From Spirochaetota bacterium (GTDB taxonomy: Bacteria > Spirochaetota > Spirochaetia > Treponematales > Rectinemataceae): a DNA stretch of 64,000 nt. Positions within the stretch are counted from its first letter, which is position 1, and the number at the start of each line of letters is the position of its first letter. The stretch lies in contig JAJUIB010000003.1 in NCBI GenBank assembly GCA_029265615.1, positions 62,001 through 126,000 on the forward strand, read 5' to 3'. The notes under the pieces are model-generated. The model had not been told where the DNA came from. It searched no databases and worked only from the letters and a program-made list of their open reading frames with translations. Shown here piece by piece: positions 1 through 10,034 of the stretch. The translations under genes were made by a program, and so were the position numbers.

Positions 1-1
1 G

Positions 2-709
2 AACGGCGGCCGCGCCTCCAATGGGCGCATCTCCGTCCGGCACCAGGGCGGTGGCCACAAGCAGCGCTACCGGGATATCGATTTCAAGCGCGACAAGCTC
101 GGCGTGCCGGGCGTCGTGAAGGCGATCGAGTACGACCCGAACCGCAGCTCGAACATCGCTCTTATCCACTACCTTGATGGCGAAAAGCGCTACATCATCT
201 GCCCGAAGGACCTTGTGGTCGGCAAGCAGATTGTGGCGGGCCCCAACGCCCCCATCGAGGTCGGGAACTCCCTTCCCCTCGAGGCGATTCCGGTCGGCAT
301 CACGATTCACAACGTCGAGCTCACCCTCGGCAAAGGCGGCCAGCTCGCCCGCTCCGCGGGCGCGAGTGCGATGATCGTCGGCAAGGAGGGCGACTATGTC
401 ACCATCAAGCTCCCCTCCGGCGAGCTCCGCATGGTGTTCAAGAAGTGCTCGGCAACCATCGGCGCCGTCGGCAACGAGGAGCACATGAACGAGCGCCTCG
501 GCAAGGCCGGCCGCACGCGCTGGCTCGGCATTCGTCCGACCGTCCGCGGTACCGTCATGAACCCGGTTGATCACCCGCATGGCGGTGGCGAAGGCCGTGG
601 CAAGGGCTATAAGCAGCCCCTCACGCCCTGGGGTCAGCCGTGCAAGGGTTACAAGACGCGTGATCCGCACAAGCCGTCGAGCCGCTTCATCGTGAAGCGC
701 CGGAAGTAA
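2..709 (+). CDS. rplB: 50S ribosomal protein L2 (5' end outside window)
   Basis: Binds 23S rRNA domain IV and is needed for subunit joining and peptidyl transfer. The reading frame is open from base 2, so the first ~40 of the usual ~275 residues lie outside the window and 235 are visible. Upstream of the first ATG (104) the frame already reads typical L2 ([13 protein letters not shown]), so that ATG is internal. The conserved [14 protein letters not shown] segment with the functional histidine is intact near residue 185 of the visible part. It is the first visible gene of the S10 operon, with rpsS 14 nt downstream. Confidence 0.98.
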   Translation, partial: NGGRASNGRISVRHQGGGHKQRYRDIDFKRDKLGVPGVVKAIEYDPNRSSNIALIHYLDGEKRYIICPKDLVVGKQIVAGPNAPIEVGNSLPLEAIPVGITIHNVELTLGKGGQLARSAGASAMIVGKEGDYVTIKLPSGELRMVFKKCSATIGAVGNEEHMNERLGKAGRTRWLGIRPTVRGTVMNPVDHPHGGGEGRGKGYKQPLTPWGQPCKGYKTRDPHKPSSRFIVKRRK

Positions 710-723
710 GGGAGGAGCCCCAA

Positions 724-1005
724 GTGTCCAGGTCCGTTAAGAAAGGGCCCTTCATCGAGAAGAGCCTCTACAAGAAAGTCCAGGAAGCGAGCAAGGCGGG
801 GGACAAGAAGATGGTGAAAACCTACTCCCGCACCTCGACCATTATCCCCGAGATGGTCGGCCTGACCGTGTCGGTGTACAACGGCAAGACGTGGATGCCG
901 GTCTATGTGACCGAAAACCTCGTCGGCCACAAGCTCGGTGAGTTCGCCCCGACCCGCGTCTTCCGCGGCCATGCCGGCAGCGACAAGAAGGCCGAGAAGA
1001 AGTGA
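724..1005 (+). CDS. rpsS: 30S ribosomal protein S19
   Basis: Head protein of the small subunit that works with S13 at the A-site finger. 93 residues, normal length, starting [15 protein letters not shown] and containing the conserved TIIPEMVG segment. It starts with GTG, supported by GGAGGAG 711-717 at good spacing. The gene sits between rplB and rplV as in the standard S10 operon. Confidence 0.98.
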   Translation: MSRSVKKGPFIEKSLYKKVQEASKAGDKKMVKTYSRTSTIIPEMVGLTVSVYNGKTWMPVYVTENLVGHKLGEFAPTRVFRGHAGSDKKAEKK

Positions 1006-1016
1006 GGCGAGCGACT

Positions 1017-1385
1017 ATGGCAGCCAATAAGACCGGTTACCGCGCGACCGCCAAGTGGCTCATCGCCTCTCCCTCCAAGGTTCGGCCCGTCGCCGACCTC
1101 GTGAGGATGAGGCCGTACGCCGAGGCCGTCGCCATCCTTGAGAACACGCCCAACAAGGGCGCCAAGCTCATCAAAAAAGTGGTGGCTTCGGCCGCCGCGA
1201 ACGCGCTCGACCGCAATCGGAAGCTCGACGAGAGCATGCTCTACGTCCGGGAAATCCGGGTCGACGAGGGCCCGCGCATGAGGCGCGTCTGGTTCAGGGC
1301 TCGCGGCAGGGCGGACATGCTCGTCAAGCGCATGTGCCACATCAGCTGCGTGATCGACGAGATCGGCAACAAGACGGAGGCGTAA
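1017..1385 (+). CDS. rplV: 50S ribosomal protein L22
   Basis: Lines the peptide exit tunnel by its beta-hairpin. I take the ATG at 1017 ([14 protein letters not shown]), not an in-frame upstream start at 1002 that would overlap rpsS and add five residues; GAGGCGAG lies just before it. 122 residues, normal length. The C-terminal hairpin ([14 protein letters not shown]) is conserved. rpsC begins after a single base, so translation is probably coupled. Confidence 0.96.
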   Translation: MAANKTGYRATAKWLIASPSKVRPVADLVRMRPYAEAVAILENTPNKGAKLIKKVVASAAANALDRNRKLDESMLYVREIRVDEGPRMRRVWFRARGRADMLVKRMCHISCVIDEIGNKTEA

Positions 1386-1386
1386 G

Positions 1387-2175
1387 GTGGGTCAGAAAGT
1401 CAGCCCGATCGGGCTCCGCATCGGCATCAACAAGGACTGGAAGTCCCGCTGGTACGTCGATCCGCGCGACTACGCCAAGACGCTCCACGAGGATTTGGCG
1501 ATCCGCCGCCGCATTCTCGAGCTTCCCGAGACCAAGGGTGCCGACATTTCCGAGGTTGAGATTGTCCGTCACCCCCAGAAGATCACCGTTGTGATCCATA
1601 CGGCACGCCCTGGCGTGCTCATCGGGGTGAAGGGCGCCAATATCGAGCAGATCGGCCTCCAGCTCCAGAAGCTTGCGAGCAAAAAGGTTCAGATCAAGAT
1701 CAAGGAAATCAAGAAGACCGATACGAATGCCCAGGTCGTCGCCCAGGGCATTGCCCGGCAGCTTGAAAACCGCGGTTCCTTCCGCAAGGCCATCAAGATG
1801 GCCGTTGCAAACGCCATGAAGGGCGGAGCGCAGGGCTGCAAGGTGCGTGTTTCCGGCCGCTTAGGCGGCGCGGATATGTCCCGCACCGAAGAGCACAAAG
1901 AGGGGCGTGTTCCCCTCCACACGCTCCGCGCCGACATCGACTATGGCTTCTGGGAGGCCCACACGACCTTCGGGAAGATCGGCGTCAAGGTGTGGATCTA
2001 CCAGGGCATGGTATACCGTTCTGATAAGAACGAGGACGCCGGCCAGCTCGTGCGCAAGCAGCGCCGCGAGTTCGACGATCGCCGTGGTGAAGACCGCCGC
2101 GAGCGCGCGCCCCGCGGGGAGCACCCCGTGCGCGCGGACGAGGGCCGCTCCGACGGCGCGAGGGCGAGGAGCTAG
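1387..2175 (+). CDS. rpsC: 30S ribosomal protein S3
   Basis: Part of the mRNA entry pore and helicase of the small subunit. 262 residues from a GTG start ([18 protein letters not shown]), one base after rplV. The KH domain ([14 protein letters not shown], about residues 75-90) and the C-terminal S3 domain ([31 protein letters not shown] region) are clear. From about residue 215 there is a lineage-type tail rich in Arg, Asp, Glu and Gly that is longer than in E. coli S3 (233 residues). Confidence 0.97.
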   Translation: MGQKVSPIGLRIGINKDWKSRWYVDPRDYAKTLHEDLAIRRRILELPETKGADISEVEIVRHPQKITVVIHTARPGVLIGVKGANIEQIGLQLQKLASKKVQIKIKEIKKTDTNAQVVAQGIARQLENRGSFRKAIKMAVANAMKGGAQGCKVRVSGRLGGADMSRTEEHKEGRVPLHTLRADIDYGFWEAHTTFGKIGVKVWIYQGMVYRSDKNEDAGQLVRKQRREFDDRRGEDRRERAPRGEHPVRADEGRSDGARARS

Positions 2176-2178
2176 TCT

Positions 2179-2595
2179 ATGCTGAGTCCTAAGAGAGTTA
2201 AGTACCGCAAGGTCCAGCGCGGCCGGATTCACGGCGAGGCGACCCGCGGCAATACGATCGCGTTCGGCGAGTACGGCCTCGTCTGCATGGAGCCCGAGTG
2301 GCTTACGAACCGTCAGATCGAGGCGGCGCGTGTCGCACTCAACCGCTATATCAAGCGCGGCGGCAAGCTCTGGATTCGGGTTTTTCCGGATAAGCCGTAT
2401 ACGAAGAAGCCTGCTGAGACCCGCATGGGCAAGGGCAAAGGCGCTCCCGAGTACTGGGTCGCCGTTGTCCGGCCGGGCACCGTGCTCTTCGAGCTTTCCG
2501 GCGTTGACGCGAAGGTCGCCGAGGAGGCGATGCGCCTTGCCGGTTCCAAGCTGCCCGTGAAGACGAAGTTCACGCTGCGCGCGGATACGGAGTAA
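2179..2595 (+). CDS. rplP: 50S ribosomal protein L16
   Basis: Binds near the A-site tRNA elbow on the large subunit. 138 residues, full length, starting [16 protein letters not shown], with the conserved [15 protein letters not shown] segment that contacts 23S rRNA near the peptidyl transferase centre. GAGGAG lies within the end of rpsC, so the pair is probably coupled. Confidence 0.98.
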   Translation: MLSPKRVKYRKVQRGRIHGEATRGNTIAFGEYGLVCMEPEWLTNRQIEAARVALNRYIKRGGKLWIRVFPDKPYTKKPAETRMGKGKGAPEYWVAVVRPGTVLFELSGVDAKVAEEAMRLAGSKLPVKTKFTLRADTE

Positions 2596-2598
2596 ACC

Positions 2599-2796
2599 AT
2601 GAAGAATTCGTTCAAAGAGCTCAAGCTCGAAGAGCTTGTCCAGAAGCGCGAGGAGCTCAGGAAGAAGTATTTCGAGCTGCGCTTTCAGGCAGTCGTCGGG
2701 CACGTCGAGAATCCGCTCATGAAGCGGACGCTTCGCCGCCAGATCGCGCGGGTCGAAACGCTCATCGGCCAGCGCGGCGCCGCCGAGAAGCGGTAA
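2599..2796 (+). CDS. rpmC: 50S ribosomal protein L29
   Basis: Small helical protein at the tunnel exit, docking site for SRP and trigger factor. 65 residues, with the expected helix-turn-helix pattern ([21 protein letters not shown], cut here into two conserved helices) and the [10 protein letters not shown] segment. The ATG lies 3 nt after the rplP stop, with GGAG overlapping the end of rplP. Confidence 0.96.
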   Translation: MKNSFKELKLEELVQKREELRKKYFELRFQAVVGHVENPLMKRTLRRQIARVETLIGQRGAAEKR

Positions 2797-2810
2797 GGCT
2801 TTAGGAGGAC

Positions 2811-3080
2811 ATGGTGGATACGAAGGTCCAGAAGCCTAATAAGCAGACCCTCCAGGGCATCGTCGTCAGCGACAAGATGGACAAGACCATCGTTGTCGAG
2901 ATCACGATGCGGAAGCTGCACCCTCTCTACAAGAAGTACGTGACCCGGTCCAAGCGGATCAAGGCTCACGATGAGCAGAACGAGGCCCACGTCGGCGACA
3001 CTGTCCGCGTGATCGAGTCCCGTCCCATGAGCCGCGAGAAGCGTTGGCGGCTCGCGGAAATCGTCGAACGGGCGAAGTAA
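2811..3080 (+). CDS. rpsQ: 30S ribosomal protein S17
   Basis: Primary 16S rRNA-binding protein with an OB fold. 89 residues containing [17 protein letters not shown] and the Tyr-Lys-rich KRIKAHDE segment. AGGAGG at 2803-2808 is only 2 nt from the ATG at 2811 but 5 nt from an in-frame GTG at 2814, so the true start could be one codon later; the product is otherwise unchanged. Confidence 0.97.
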   Translation: MVDTKVQKPNKQTLQGIVVSDKMDKTIVVEITMRKLHPLYKKYVTRSKRIKAHDEQNEAHVGDTVRVIESRPMSREKRWRLAEIVERAK

Positions 3081-3095
3081 GGCGGGGATAAGGAC

Positions 3096-3464
3096 ATGAT
3101 CCAGGTTGAATCCAGGCTCAACGTAGCCGACAACTCGGGCGCCAAGATCGTCCAGTGCATCAAGGTTCTCGGCGGCACGCGCCGCCGCTATGCCGGCGTC
3201 GGCGATATCATTGTCGTCGCGGTCAAAGACACGATCCCGAATTCGGCGATCAAGAAGGGCACGGTTGAGAAGGCCGTAATCGTGCGGACCCACAAGGAGT
3301 ACCGCCGCCCCGACGGAACCTACATCCGCTTCGACGACAACGCCTGCGTCATCATCGACGCGAACAAGAACCCGAAGGGCAAGCGCATCTTCGGGCCCGT
3401 CGCCCGCGAGCTTCGCGAGAAGGACTTCATGAAGATTGTCTCGCTCGCGCCCGAGGTCCTCTGA
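3096..3464 (+). CDS. rplN: 50S ribosomal protein L14
   Basis: Forms intersubunit bridges with 16S rRNA. 122 residues, exactly the usual length, starting [17 protein letters not shown], with the conserved [13 protein letters not shown] and [11 protein letters not shown] segments. AAGGAC precedes the ATG. First gene of the spc part of the cluster, transcribed with rpsQ upstream and rplX 10 nt downstream. Confidence 0.98.
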   Translation: MIQVESRLNVADNSGAKIVQCIKVLGGTRRRYAGVGDIIVVAVKDTIPNSAIKKGTVEKAVIVRTHKEYRRPDGTYIRFDDNACVIIDANKNPKGKRIFGPVARELREKDFMKIVSLAPEVL

Positions 3465-3474
3465 GGAGAAGCGA

Positions 3475-3792
3475 ATGGCAGAGATCAAGTTCAAGCTCCG
3501 GAAGGATGACCTCGTCGAGGTCATTGCCGGCAAGGACAAGGGAAAGCAGGGGAAGATCGTCAAGATCGACCGCGAGAAGGGCCGGGCGATTGTCGCCGGC
3601 GTCAACATGGTCAAGAAGGCCATGAAGAAGCGCAAGCAGACCGACCGCGGTGGCATCGTCGAGATCGAGGCGCCCCTTCACATCTCGAACGTGATGATCG
3701 TGTGCAAAAAGTGCGGTCCCACCCGGATCGGCTATAAGATCGAGGGCGAGACCAAGAAGCGGGTCTGCCGCAAATGCGGGGAGGCGCTCTAA
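3475..3792 (+). CDS. rplX: 50S ribosomal protein L24, zinc-ribbon type
   Basis: Assembly-initiating large-subunit protein with a KOW motif ([17 protein letters not shown]). I use the ATG at 3475 with GAGGAG at 3463-3468; an earlier in-frame start at 3436 would overlap rplN and is not needed. 105 residues. The C-terminus carries two CxxC pairs (CKKC about residue 77 and CRKC about residue 99), the metal-binding form of L24 found in many bacteria. Confidence 0.96.
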   Translation: MAEIKFKLRKDDLVEVIAGKDKGKQGKIVKIDREKGRAIVAGVNMVKKAMKKRKQTDRGGIVEIEAPLHISNVMIVCKKCGPTRIGYKIEGETKKRVCRKCGEAL

Positions 3793-3793
3793 A

Positions 3794-4354
3794 ATGGCCG
3801 AAACCAAGAACTACGTTCCCCGGCTCAAGAAGATGTACCTCGAGAAGGTCGCGCCGGAGCTCAAGACCGAGTTCGGCTACACCTCCGCGATGCAGGTTCC
3901 GCGCATCGTCAAGGTCGTCGTCTCCATGGGCGTCGGCGAGGCGAAGGAAAACAAGAAGCTCCTCGAGGCCGCCGTCGGCGACCTCGCGATCATCACCGGT
4001 CAGCACGCGGTGAAAACCAAGGCGCGGAAGTCCATCGCCACCTTCAAAATTCGCCAGGGCCAGGAGATCGGCGCGCGGGTTACGCTTCGCGGTGCCTACA
4101 TGTGGGAGTTTCTCGACCGCCTCATGAACGTTGCGCTTCCCCGCGTCAAGGACTTCCGCGGCGTCAACCCGAACGCCTTCGACGGCCACGGGAACTACTC
4201 CCTTGGCTTAAGCGAGCAGATCATCTTCCCGGAGATCGACTTCGACAAGATCGAGAAGATCATGGGCCTCAACATCGCGATTGTCACGACGGCGAGGACC
4301 GACAAGGAGGCGAAGAGCCTCCTCGGCAAGATGGGCATGCCCTTCAGGAAGTAA
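3794..4354 (+). CDS. rplE: 50S ribosomal protein L5
   Basis: Binds 5S rRNA and contacts P-site tRNA. 186 residues with the conserved [29 protein letters not shown] and FPEIDFDKI segments. The ATG is one base after the rplX stop; GGGGAGG lies inside the end of rplX at suitable spacing, so translational coupling is likely. Confidence 0.98.
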   Translation: MAETKNYVPRLKKMYLEKVAPELKTEFGYTSAMQVPRIVKVVVSMGVGEAKENKKLLEAAVGDLAIITGQHAVKTKARKSIATFKIRQGQEIGARVTLRGAYMWEFLDRLMNVALPRVKDFRGVNPNAFDGHGNYSLGLSEQIIFPEIDFDKIEKIMGLNIAIVTTARTDKEAKSLLGKMGMPFRK

Positions 4355-4366
4355 GGAAGGTAGCGA

Positions 4367-4552
4367 ATGGCGCGGAAAGCGATGATTCTTAAAGCCCAGA
4401 AGAAGCCGAAGTACATGACGAGGCTCGTCCGCCGCTGCAAGGTCTGCGGCAGGGCCCGCGGCTACATGGGCAAATTCGACATGTGCAGGGTGTGCTTCCG
4501 GAAGTATGCTTCCGAGGGCCTCATCCCCGGCGTGACGAAGTCGAGCTGGTAG
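4367..4552 (+). CDS. rpsZ: 30S ribosomal protein S14, zinc-binding type Z
   Basis: Short (61-residue) C+ form of S14 with two CxxC pairs (CKVC and CRVC) that bind one zinc, ending VTKSSW as is standard. AAGGAAGG precedes the ATG. Its place between rplE and rpsH is canonical. No zinc-free long paralogue is visible in the window. Confidence 0.97.
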   Translation: MARKAMILKAQKKPKYMTRLVRRCKVCGRARGYMGKFDMCRVCFRKYASEGLIPGVTKSSW

Positions 4553-4561
4553 GAGGTAGCG

Positions 4562-4960
4562 ATGAGCGTTTCTGATCCCATCGCGGACATGCTGACCAAG
4601 ATCCGCAACGCGAGTGCGGCGCGGCACGAGAAGGTCGACATCCCGACCTCCAAGCTCAAGCTTGAGATCGTGAAGATCCTCAAGACTGAGGGCTACATCA
4701 AGAATTTCAAGAAGATTCAGGCCGACGGTGCAAACGTCATCCGAATCTTCCTCAAGTACGATGACGCGAACGACCCGATTCTTCATGGTCTTGAAAAGGT
4801 TTCCAGGCCCGGTCGCCGCGTTTACGCGGGGTACAAGAACCTCCCGCGCGTGCACAACGGATACGGCACGCTGATCGTCTCCACCTCGGTGGGCGTGACG
4901 ACCGGCAAAAAGGCCGTCGAGAAGCAGGTGGGCGGCGAGCTCATCTGCACGGTCTGGTAA
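4562..4960 (+). CDS. rpsH: 30S ribosomal protein S8
   Basis: Binds 16S rRNA central domain and, in E. coli, is the translational repressor of the spc operon. 132 residues, starting [17 protein letters not shown], with the conserved C-terminal [12 protein letters not shown] loop that recognises RNA. AGGAGG lies 5 nt before the ATG. Confidence 0.98.
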   Translation: MSVSDPIADMLTKIRNASAARHEKVDIPTSKLKLEIVKILKTEGYIKNFKKIQADGANVIRIFLKYDDANDPILHGLEKVSRPGRRVYAGYKNLPRVHNGYGTLIVSTSVGVTTGKKAVEKQVGGELICTVW

Positions 4961-4976
4961 CCGTAGGGAAAGCGCT

Positions 4977-5519
4977 ATGTCGAGAATCGGAATACGGCCG
5001 GTCCTTGTCCCCCAGGGTGTGAAGGTGAGTGTCACCCCCACTCAGGTGACGGTCGAAGGGCCCAAGGGCAAGCTCTCCCAGAGCTATGATCCTCTAGTCG
5101 AAATCGCCGTCAGGGACGGCGCCGTCCACGTGAGCCGCAAGAGTGACTCCAAGCAGGCGAAGGCCTTCCATGGCCTCTACCGCAATCTCGTGTCCAACAT
5201 GGTGGTCGGCGTCTCCGAGGGCTTTAAAAAGGCCCTCATCATCAACGGCGTCGGCTACCGTGCCGAAGTGCAGGGCAAGCTTCTTGTCATGAGCCTCGGG
5301 TACTCCACCGATTTCGCGGTGGCCATCCCCGAGGGCATTGCGGTCTCCGTGGAGGCGAACAACCAGAAGGTCGTTGTCTCCGGCATCGATCGGTGCCTCG
5401 TTGGCAAGTTCGCGAGCGAGATTCGTGCTCTCCGACTCCCCGAGCCTTACAAGGGGAAGGGAATTCGGTACGAGGACGAAACGATCCGCAAGAAGGTCGG
5501 CAAGACCGGCGTGAAGTGA
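4977..5519 (+). CDS. rplF: 50S ribosomal protein L6
   Basis: Two-domain protein next to the GTPase-associated centre. 180 residues, starting [12 protein letters not shown], with the second-domain signature [14 protein letters not shown] and a lysine-rich end. The ATG follows rpsH by 16 nt. Normal length and context. Confidence 0.98.
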   Translation: MSRIGIRPVLVPQGVKVSVTPTQVTVEGPKGKLSQSYDPLVEIAVRDGAVHVSRKSDSKQAKAFHGLYRNLVSNMVVGVSEGFKKALIINGVGYRAEVQGKLLVMSLGYSTDFAVAIPEGIAVSVEANNQKVVVSGIDRCLVGKFASEIRALRLPEPYKGKGIRYEDETIRKKVGKTGVK

Positions 5520-5530
5520 GGCCGTGATAT

Positions 5531-5896
5531 ATGAGCGTCAAGGAATTAAGCGACAAGCTTAGGAAGCGCGAGCAGCGCAAGGTCCACGTCCGCAAGAACA
5601 TCGAGGGCACCCCCGAGAAACCGCGGATGACCGTTTTCAAGTCGAACCGCTACCTCTATGTGCAGGTTATCGACGACGCGGCTGGCCACACGCTCGCCGC
5701 GGCGAGCACCCTCGAGGAAGCGCTCAAGGGGCTCAAGCGCAACGTCGAGGGCGCCGGCAAGCTCGGCGAGGAGATCGGAAAGCGCCTCAAAGAGAAGAAC
5801 GTGGCGACGGTCGTCTTCGATCGCAACGGCTACAAGTACCACGGCATCGTCAAGGCGATTGCCGACGGCGCGCGCAAAGCCGGCATCCAGTTCTAG
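5531..5896 (+). CDS. rplR: 50S ribosomal protein L18
   Basis: 5S rRNA-binding protein of the central protuberance. 121 residues, with the basic N-terminus (KRKEQRKVHVRKNI-like), the RMTVFKSNRYLYVQVIDD-type core and the C-terminal FDRNGYKYHG / ADGARKAGIQF signature. Located between rplF and rpsE as expected. Confidence 0.97.
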   Translation: MSVKELSDKLRKREQRKVHVRKNIEGTPEKPRMTVFKSNRYLYVQVIDDAAGHTLAAASTLEEALKGLKRNVEGAGKLGEEIGKRLKEKNVATVVFDRNGYKYHGIVKAIADGARKAGIQF

Positions 5897-5905
5897 GGGG
5901 ACCTC

Positions 5906-6421
5906 GTGGAAAACAGGAATAAGAGGGACGATTCCGGGTCCCGCGACAACTTCACGGAGAAGCTCGTCAAGCTGAACCGGACCGCGAAGGTCGTCAAGGG
6001 CGGTCGGCGCTTCTCCTTCTCCGCGCTCACCGTCGTCGGCGACCGGGCCGGCAATGTGGGCTATGGCTTCGGCAAGGCGAATGACGTCTCCGAGGCCATC
6101 CGGAAGAGCATCGACAAGGCCAAGCGCAACATGGTCCGTCTTCCCTCGAAGAATGGCACCGTGCCGCATGACGTGGTCGGCGAGTTCAAGGCCACTAAGG
6201 TCATGATCAAGCCGGCCTGCCCCGGTTCGGGTATTATCGCCGGCGGTCCCGTCCGCGCAATCATGGAGGCGGGCGGCGTGACCGACGTTCTTTCGAAGTG
6301 CGTCGGTTCCCGAGCATCCATTAACATCGTCCGCGCCGTGTTTGACGGTATCGAGAAGATGATGGACGCGAAGACGGTGGCTAAGAACCGCGGCAAGACG
6401 ATTAAGGACCTGTGGGGTTAA
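5906..6421 (+). CDS. rpsE: 30S ribosomal protein S5
   Basis: Mediates translational fidelity together with S4. 171 residues from a GTG start at 5906, with GGGGG upstream. The N-terminal S5 domain (VKGGRRFSFSALTVVGD, GYGFGKANDV) and the C-terminal domain (PGSGIIAGGPVRAIMEAGG) are intact. The stop is 3 nt before rpmD. Confidence 0.98.
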   Translation: MENRNKRDDSGSRDNFTEKLVKLNRTAKVVKGGRRFSFSALTVVGDRAGNVGYGFGKANDVSEAIRKSIDKAKRNMVRLPSKNGTVPHDVVGEFKATKVMIKPACPGSGIIAGGPVRAIMEAGGVTDVLSKCVGSRASINIVRAVFDGIEKMMDAKTVAKNRGKTIKDLWG

Positions 6422-6424
6422 GCC

Positions 6425-6610
6425 ATGGCCAAGAAAATAGAGATTACGCTCGTCAAGAGCACGATCCACCAGAAGCCCGAGATGCGCGCCACCGTGCGTT
6501 CTCTCGGTCTCAGGAAGATCAGCTCCAAGACCGTCAAAGAGGCGACGCCCGCGATCCTCGGCATGGTCCGGACCGTCCAGCACCTCGTCGAAGTGAAGGA
6601 GGTGGAGTGA
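6425..6610 (+). CDS. rpmD: 50S ribosomal protein L30
   Basis: Small large-subunit protein. 61 residues, with the typical [20 protein letters not shown]-like start and the LGLRKI and [15 protein letters not shown] segments. Immediately downstream of rpsE, with rplO starting one base after its stop, so the three are probably co-translated. Confidence 0.97.
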   Translation: MAKKIEITLVKSTIHQKPEMRATVRSLGLRKISSKTVKEATPAILGMVRTVQHLVEVKEVE

Positions 6611-6611
6611 T

Positions 6612-7076
6612 ATGTCCGATTTCAATCTGCACGCGCCCGAGGGCGCGACCAAGAAGAAGCGCATCGTCGGCCGCGGCCAGGGCTCCGGCCTCGGCACGAC
6701 AGCCGGCCGCGGCAACAAGGGCCAGCAGTCCCGCTCGGGCGGCAAGACCTATCCGGGTTTCGAGGGCGGCCAGATGCCGCTCTACCGCCGCATTCCGCAC
6801 CGCGGTTTCACGAACATCTTCCGCAAGGAGTGGCAGATCGTGAACCTCCGCGACCTCGAGGCAAAATTCGAGGCCGGCGAGACTGTCGATGGCGCGTCGC
6901 TCAAGGCGCGCGGCCTTGTCAAGAAAGCCGATGGGCTCGTCAAGCTGCTCGGTGACGGGAAGATCACGAAGTCGCTCAACGTCTCGGTGGACAAGGTCTC
7001 CGCCTCCGCGAAGGAGAGCATCGAGAAGGCGGGCGGCAAGGTCGAGGCCCGCCTCGAGAACAAGGCCGGCGCCTAA
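6612..7076 (+). CDS. rplO: 50S ribosomal protein L15
   Basis: Late-assembly large-subunit protein. 154 residues; the glycine/arginine-rich N-terminal tail ([19 protein letters not shown]) that threads into 23S rRNA is conserved, as is the [17 protein letters not shown] signature. Starts one base after rpmD; SD sequence GGAGGTGGAG lies in the end of rpmD. Confidence 0.97.
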   Translation: MSDFNLHAPEGATKKKRIVGRGQGSGLGTTAGRGNKGQQSRSGGKTYPGFEGGQMPLYRRIPHRGFTNIFRKEWQIVNLRDLEAKFEAGETVDGASLKARGLVKKADGLVKLLGDGKITKSLNVSVDKVSASAKESIEKAGGKVEARLENKAGA

Positions 7077-7099
7077 CGGGCGCTGCGAGGCAGGGCACC

Positions 7100-8419
7100 A
7101 TGGCAGGCAACGCGTTAACCGACATCTTCCGCATCAAGGAGCTCCGGGAACGGATCCTCTTCACGCTCTTCTGGCTCGTGATCTTCCGTCTCGGGGCGTA
7201 CCTTCCGCTCCCCGGCATCAACGCCAGCGCCCTTCGTAGCTATTTCGAGAGCCTGGCCGGCTCGGGCGGCGGGGTCACGGACTACCTCGACTTCTTTGCT
7301 GGCGGCGCCTTCAAGAACTTCTCGCTCTTCATGCTCGGCGTCATGCCCTACATCAGCACGCAGATTATCATGCAGCTGCTCCTCATCGTCTTCCCGAGCC
7401 TCAAGAAGGCGGCGGAAGAGGAGGGCGGCCGCAGGAAGCTGCAGCGCTGGACGCGCATCGGCGCGGTGGTCGTCTGCGTCATCCAGTCCTACGCCGTGAC
7501 GGTGTGGGCGGATCGCATCCCGAACGCCATCACCATGGCGCGGCTCCCCTACACCCTCGTGGCCATTCTCACGGTGACCACCGGCTCTATGTTCCTCGTC
7601 TGGGTTGGCGAGCAGATTACGAAGCGGGGGATCGGCAACGGCGTTTCGCTCATTATCTTCGCCGGCATCGTCGCCCGCCTCCCGAACGCCAGCTACGAAC
7701 TCGTCAAGAAGATCCAGCGGGACGAACTCAACCCGATCTACGCGATCGTGGTGCTCCTCATGTTCGTCGGCGTCATCGCCCTCGTCGTGTACGAGCAGCA
7801 GGGCCAGCGCAAGATCCCGGTCAATTACGCTAAGCGCGTGGTTGGAAGGAAGATGTACGGCGCCCAGAACACCTACATCCCCTTCAAGATCAACCCCTCG
7901 GGCGTTATCCCGGTCATCTTCGCCTCGAGCCTGCTCTCCTTCCCGCTCCAGATCGCCCAGAGCTTCGGGGTGAATGCGAAGTGGCTCCGCGATTTCGCGT
8001 ACTTCCTCAGGCCGAGCGGCTTTTGGTACAACTTCTTTTATGTGCTTCTCATTATCTTCTTCGCCTATTTCTACACCCAGGTCACGCTGAATCCGCAGGA
8101 GATATCCAAGAACATCCGTGAGAACGGCGGTTCGATCCCGGGCATTCGCAGCGAGAAGATGGAGGAGTACCTCACGAGGATCCTCAACCGGATTATCCTT
8201 CCCGGATCGCTCTATCTGGGCCTTATCGCCCTCATCCCGAGCCTCGTGACTCAGCTCTTCAATTTCCCGAGCCAGCTCGCCTACCTCCTCGGTGGTACGA
8301 GCTTGCTGATCCTTGTCGGCGTTGACCTTGACACGATGGCCCAGGTGGAGGCGCTCCTCAAGATGCACCACCACGACGGGCTCGTGCGCAAGGGGCACAT
8401 CCGCTCGAGGAACCTGTAG
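7100..8419 (+). CDS. secY: Protein translocase subunit SecY
   Basis: Core of the Sec translocon in the inner membrane. 439 residues with about ten hydrophobic segments. Signatures seen are the plug region after TM1 (YLPLPGIN), [22 protein letters not shown] and the cytosolic loop PVNYAKRV...[18 protein letters not shown]. The [13 protein letters not shown] end of TM10 and the C-terminal arginine tail are present. It follows rplO as in the spc operon; adk and map do not follow it. Confidence 0.98.
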   Translation: MAGNALTDIFRIKELRERILFTLFWLVIFRLGAYLPLPGINASALRSYFESLAGSGGGVTDYLDFFAGGAFKNFSLFMLGVMPYISTQIIMQLLLIVFPSLKKAAEEEGGRRKLQRWTRIGAVVVCVIQSYAVTVWADRIPNAITMARLPYTLVAILTVTTGSMFLVWVGEQITKRGIGNGVSLIIFAGIVARLPNASYELVKKIQRDELNPIYAIVVLLMFVGVIALVVYEQQGQRKIPVNYAKRVVGRKMYGAQNTYIPFKINPSGVIPVIFASSLLSFPLQIAQSFGVNAKWLRDFAYFLRPSGFWYNFFYVLLIIFFAYFYTQVTLNPQEISKNIRENGGSIPGIRSEKMEEYLTRILNRIILPGSLYLGLIALIPSLVTQLFNFPSQLAYLLGGTSLLILVGVDLDTMAQVEALLKMHHHDGLVRKGHIRSRNL

Positions 8420-8472
8420 ATCATTTCGGTGAAATGGTGTTTAATAGCGGCTTACCGCCGCGGGGGGAACCC

Positions 8473-8586
8473 ATGAAAGTCAGGACCAGCGTCAAGAAGA
8501 TATGCGACAAGTGCAAGGTGATCAAACGAGACGGGATCGTCCGGATCATCTGCGAGAACCCGAAGCACAAGCAGAAGCAGGGCTGA
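8473..8586 (+). CDS. rpmJ: 50S ribosomal protein L36
   Basis: 37-residue zinc-binding protein, starting [17 protein letters not shown] and ending NPKHKQKQG, so the CCCH ligand set of the C+ form is complete. GGGGGGAA precedes the ATG. Between secY and this gene are 53 nt with two weak inverted repeats but no gene; infA, which often precedes rpmJ, is absent. Confidence 0.96.
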   Translation: MKVRTSVKKICDKCKVIKRDGIVRIICENPKHKQKQG

Positions 8587-8602
8587 GGGGAGGAGGAAGC
8601 TC

Positions 8603-8971
8603 ATGGCACGTATAGCGGGAGTCGACCTCCCGAACAAGCACGTGGACATCGCGCTCACCTACATCTACGGCCTCGGCCGGACGAGCGCGCGCAAGATTTG
8701 CGAAACCACGAAGATCGACCCGTCCAAGAAGATCAATGACCTTTCGAATGACGAGATCAACGAGCTTCGCAAGGTCATCGAGAACGATTACAAGGTCGAG
8801 GGCCGCCTCCGCTCGGAGATCGCCCTCAACATCAAGCGCCTCATGGACATAGGCTGCTATCGCGGCCTCCGCCACCGCCGCGGCCTGCCCGTGAACGGCC
8901 AGCGGACCCGGACGAACGCCCGCACCCGCAAGGGCAAGCGCAAGACCGTGGCGAACAAGAAGAAGGCCTAA
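8603..8971 (+). CDS. rpsM: 30S ribosomal protein S13
   Basis: Head protein contacting P-site tRNA and L5. 122 residues, starting [20 protein letters not shown], with the helix-two-turn-helix domain and the basic tail [19 protein letters not shown]. The start is backed by GGGGAGGAGG upstream. Begins the alpha-operon part of the cluster. Confidence 0.98.
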   Translation: MARIAGVDLPNKHVDIALTYIYGLGRTSARKICETTKIDPSKKINDLSNDEINELRKVIENDYKVEGRLRSEIALNIKRLMDIGCYRGLRHRRGLPVNGQRTRTNARTRKGKRKTVANKKKA

Positions 8972-8983
8972 CGGAGGGACGCC

Positions 8984-9364
8984 ATGGCAGTCGCCAAAAA
9001 GAAGAAAGAGAAGAAGAGCGTATATGAGGGCAACGTCTATATCCAGGCGACCTTCAACAACACGATCATCACGATCACGGACCTCAACGGCAACGCTATT
9101 TCGTGGGCGAGCTCCGGCGGCCTCGGCTTCCGCGGCGCGAAGAAATCCACCCCCTTCGCGGCGCAGACCGTGACGGAGACTGCGGTTCAGAAGGCCCTCA
9201 ACGTAGGGCTCCGCGAAGTCCACGTGTACGTCAAGGGACCCGGCGTCGGCCGCGAGTCGGCTATCCGCCAGCTCGGGGCGCTCGGACTCAAAGTCCGCAG
9301 CATCAACGACGTGACGCCCATTCCCCACAACGGGTGCCGGCCGCGCAAGGTCCGGCGCATCTGA
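8984..9364 (+). CDS. rpsK: 30S ribosomal protein S11
   Basis: Platform protein near the E site. 126 residues, with the lysine-rich N-terminus and the conserved [20 protein letters not shown] and [18 protein letters not shown] segments and the [12 protein letters not shown] end. GGAGGGA precedes the ATG by a short spacer. Confidence 0.98.
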   Translation: MAVAKKKKEKKSVYEGNVYIQATFNNTIITITDLNGNAISWASSGGLGFRGAKKSTPFAAQTVTETAVQKALNVGLREVHVYVKGPGVGRESAIRQLGALGLKVRSINDVTPIPHNGCRPRKVRRI

Positions 9365-9389
9365 CGGAAAGAGGGGGGAGAAACACAAG

Positions 9390-10025
9390 ATGGCACGCTA
9401 CACCGGCCCGAGCTGCAGGCTCTGCCGCACTGAACAGAAGAAGCTTTTCCTCAAGGGCGATCGCTGCAAGAGCGATAAGTGCCCGATCAACCGCAAGGCT
9501 CTGCCGCCCGGAAAGGCGCCCAAGTCTCGCCCGGCCAAGCAGTCCGAGTACGCGGTTCAGCTCCGCGAAAAGCAGCGGCTCAAGAGGACCTACGGCCTCA
9601 TGGAGACGCAGTTCCGCAACACCTTTGAGAAGGCGCTTCGCATGCCTGGGAAAACCGGCGAAAACCTCTTCGCCCTCCTTGAGCGGCGCCTCGACAACGT
9701 GGTGTACCGCCTCCGCTTCGCGACGTCGCGCAATCAGGCGCGGCAGCTCGTCCTTCACGGTCACATCGCCGTGAACGGCAAGCGGGTCAACATCGGCTCG
9801 TTCCTCGTGAAGCCGGGTGACGTTGTCGCCGTGCTCCCGAGCGGCAAGAAGATGAACCTTGTGAAAGACGCTCTCCAGGAAGTCGGCCGCTCCGGCGTGA
9901 TGCCCTGGCTTGAGGTCGATCCCGACAACATGAGCGGCAAGTTCGCTGCCGTCCCGCACCGGCAGGACATCACGGACATGGCCGATATCCGCGAGCAGCT
10001 CGTCGTCGAGCTTTACTCGAAGTAA
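9390..10025 (+). CDS. rpsD: 30S ribosomal protein S4, zinc-binding type
   Basis: Primary 16S binder; in E. coli it also represses the alpha operon. 211 residues. The N-terminus is the C+ form, with Cys pairs CRLC (residues ~10-13) and CKSDKC (~26-31). The S4 RNA-binding domain (LERRLDNVVYRLRFATSR...RQLVLHGHI) is intact. Located between rpsK and rpoA, the arrangement of alpha operons where S4 feedback is possible. Confidence 0.98.
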   Translation: MARYTGPSCRLCRTEQKKLFLKGDRCKSDKCPINRKALPPGKAPKSRPAKQSEYAVQLREKQRLKRTYGLMETQFRNTFEKALRMPGKTGENLFALLERRLDNVVYRLRFATSRNQARQLVLHGHIAVNGKRVNIGSFLVKPGDVVAVLPSGKKMNLVKDALQEVGRSGVMPWLEVDPDNMSGKFAAVPHRQDITDMADIREQLVVELYSK

Positions 10026-10034
10026 GGAGCGGAA

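Noticed and set aside
7115-8398. 427-codon open frame antisense to secY
   Set aside because: Shadow of secY; His/Asp/Glu-rich product without any family signature.
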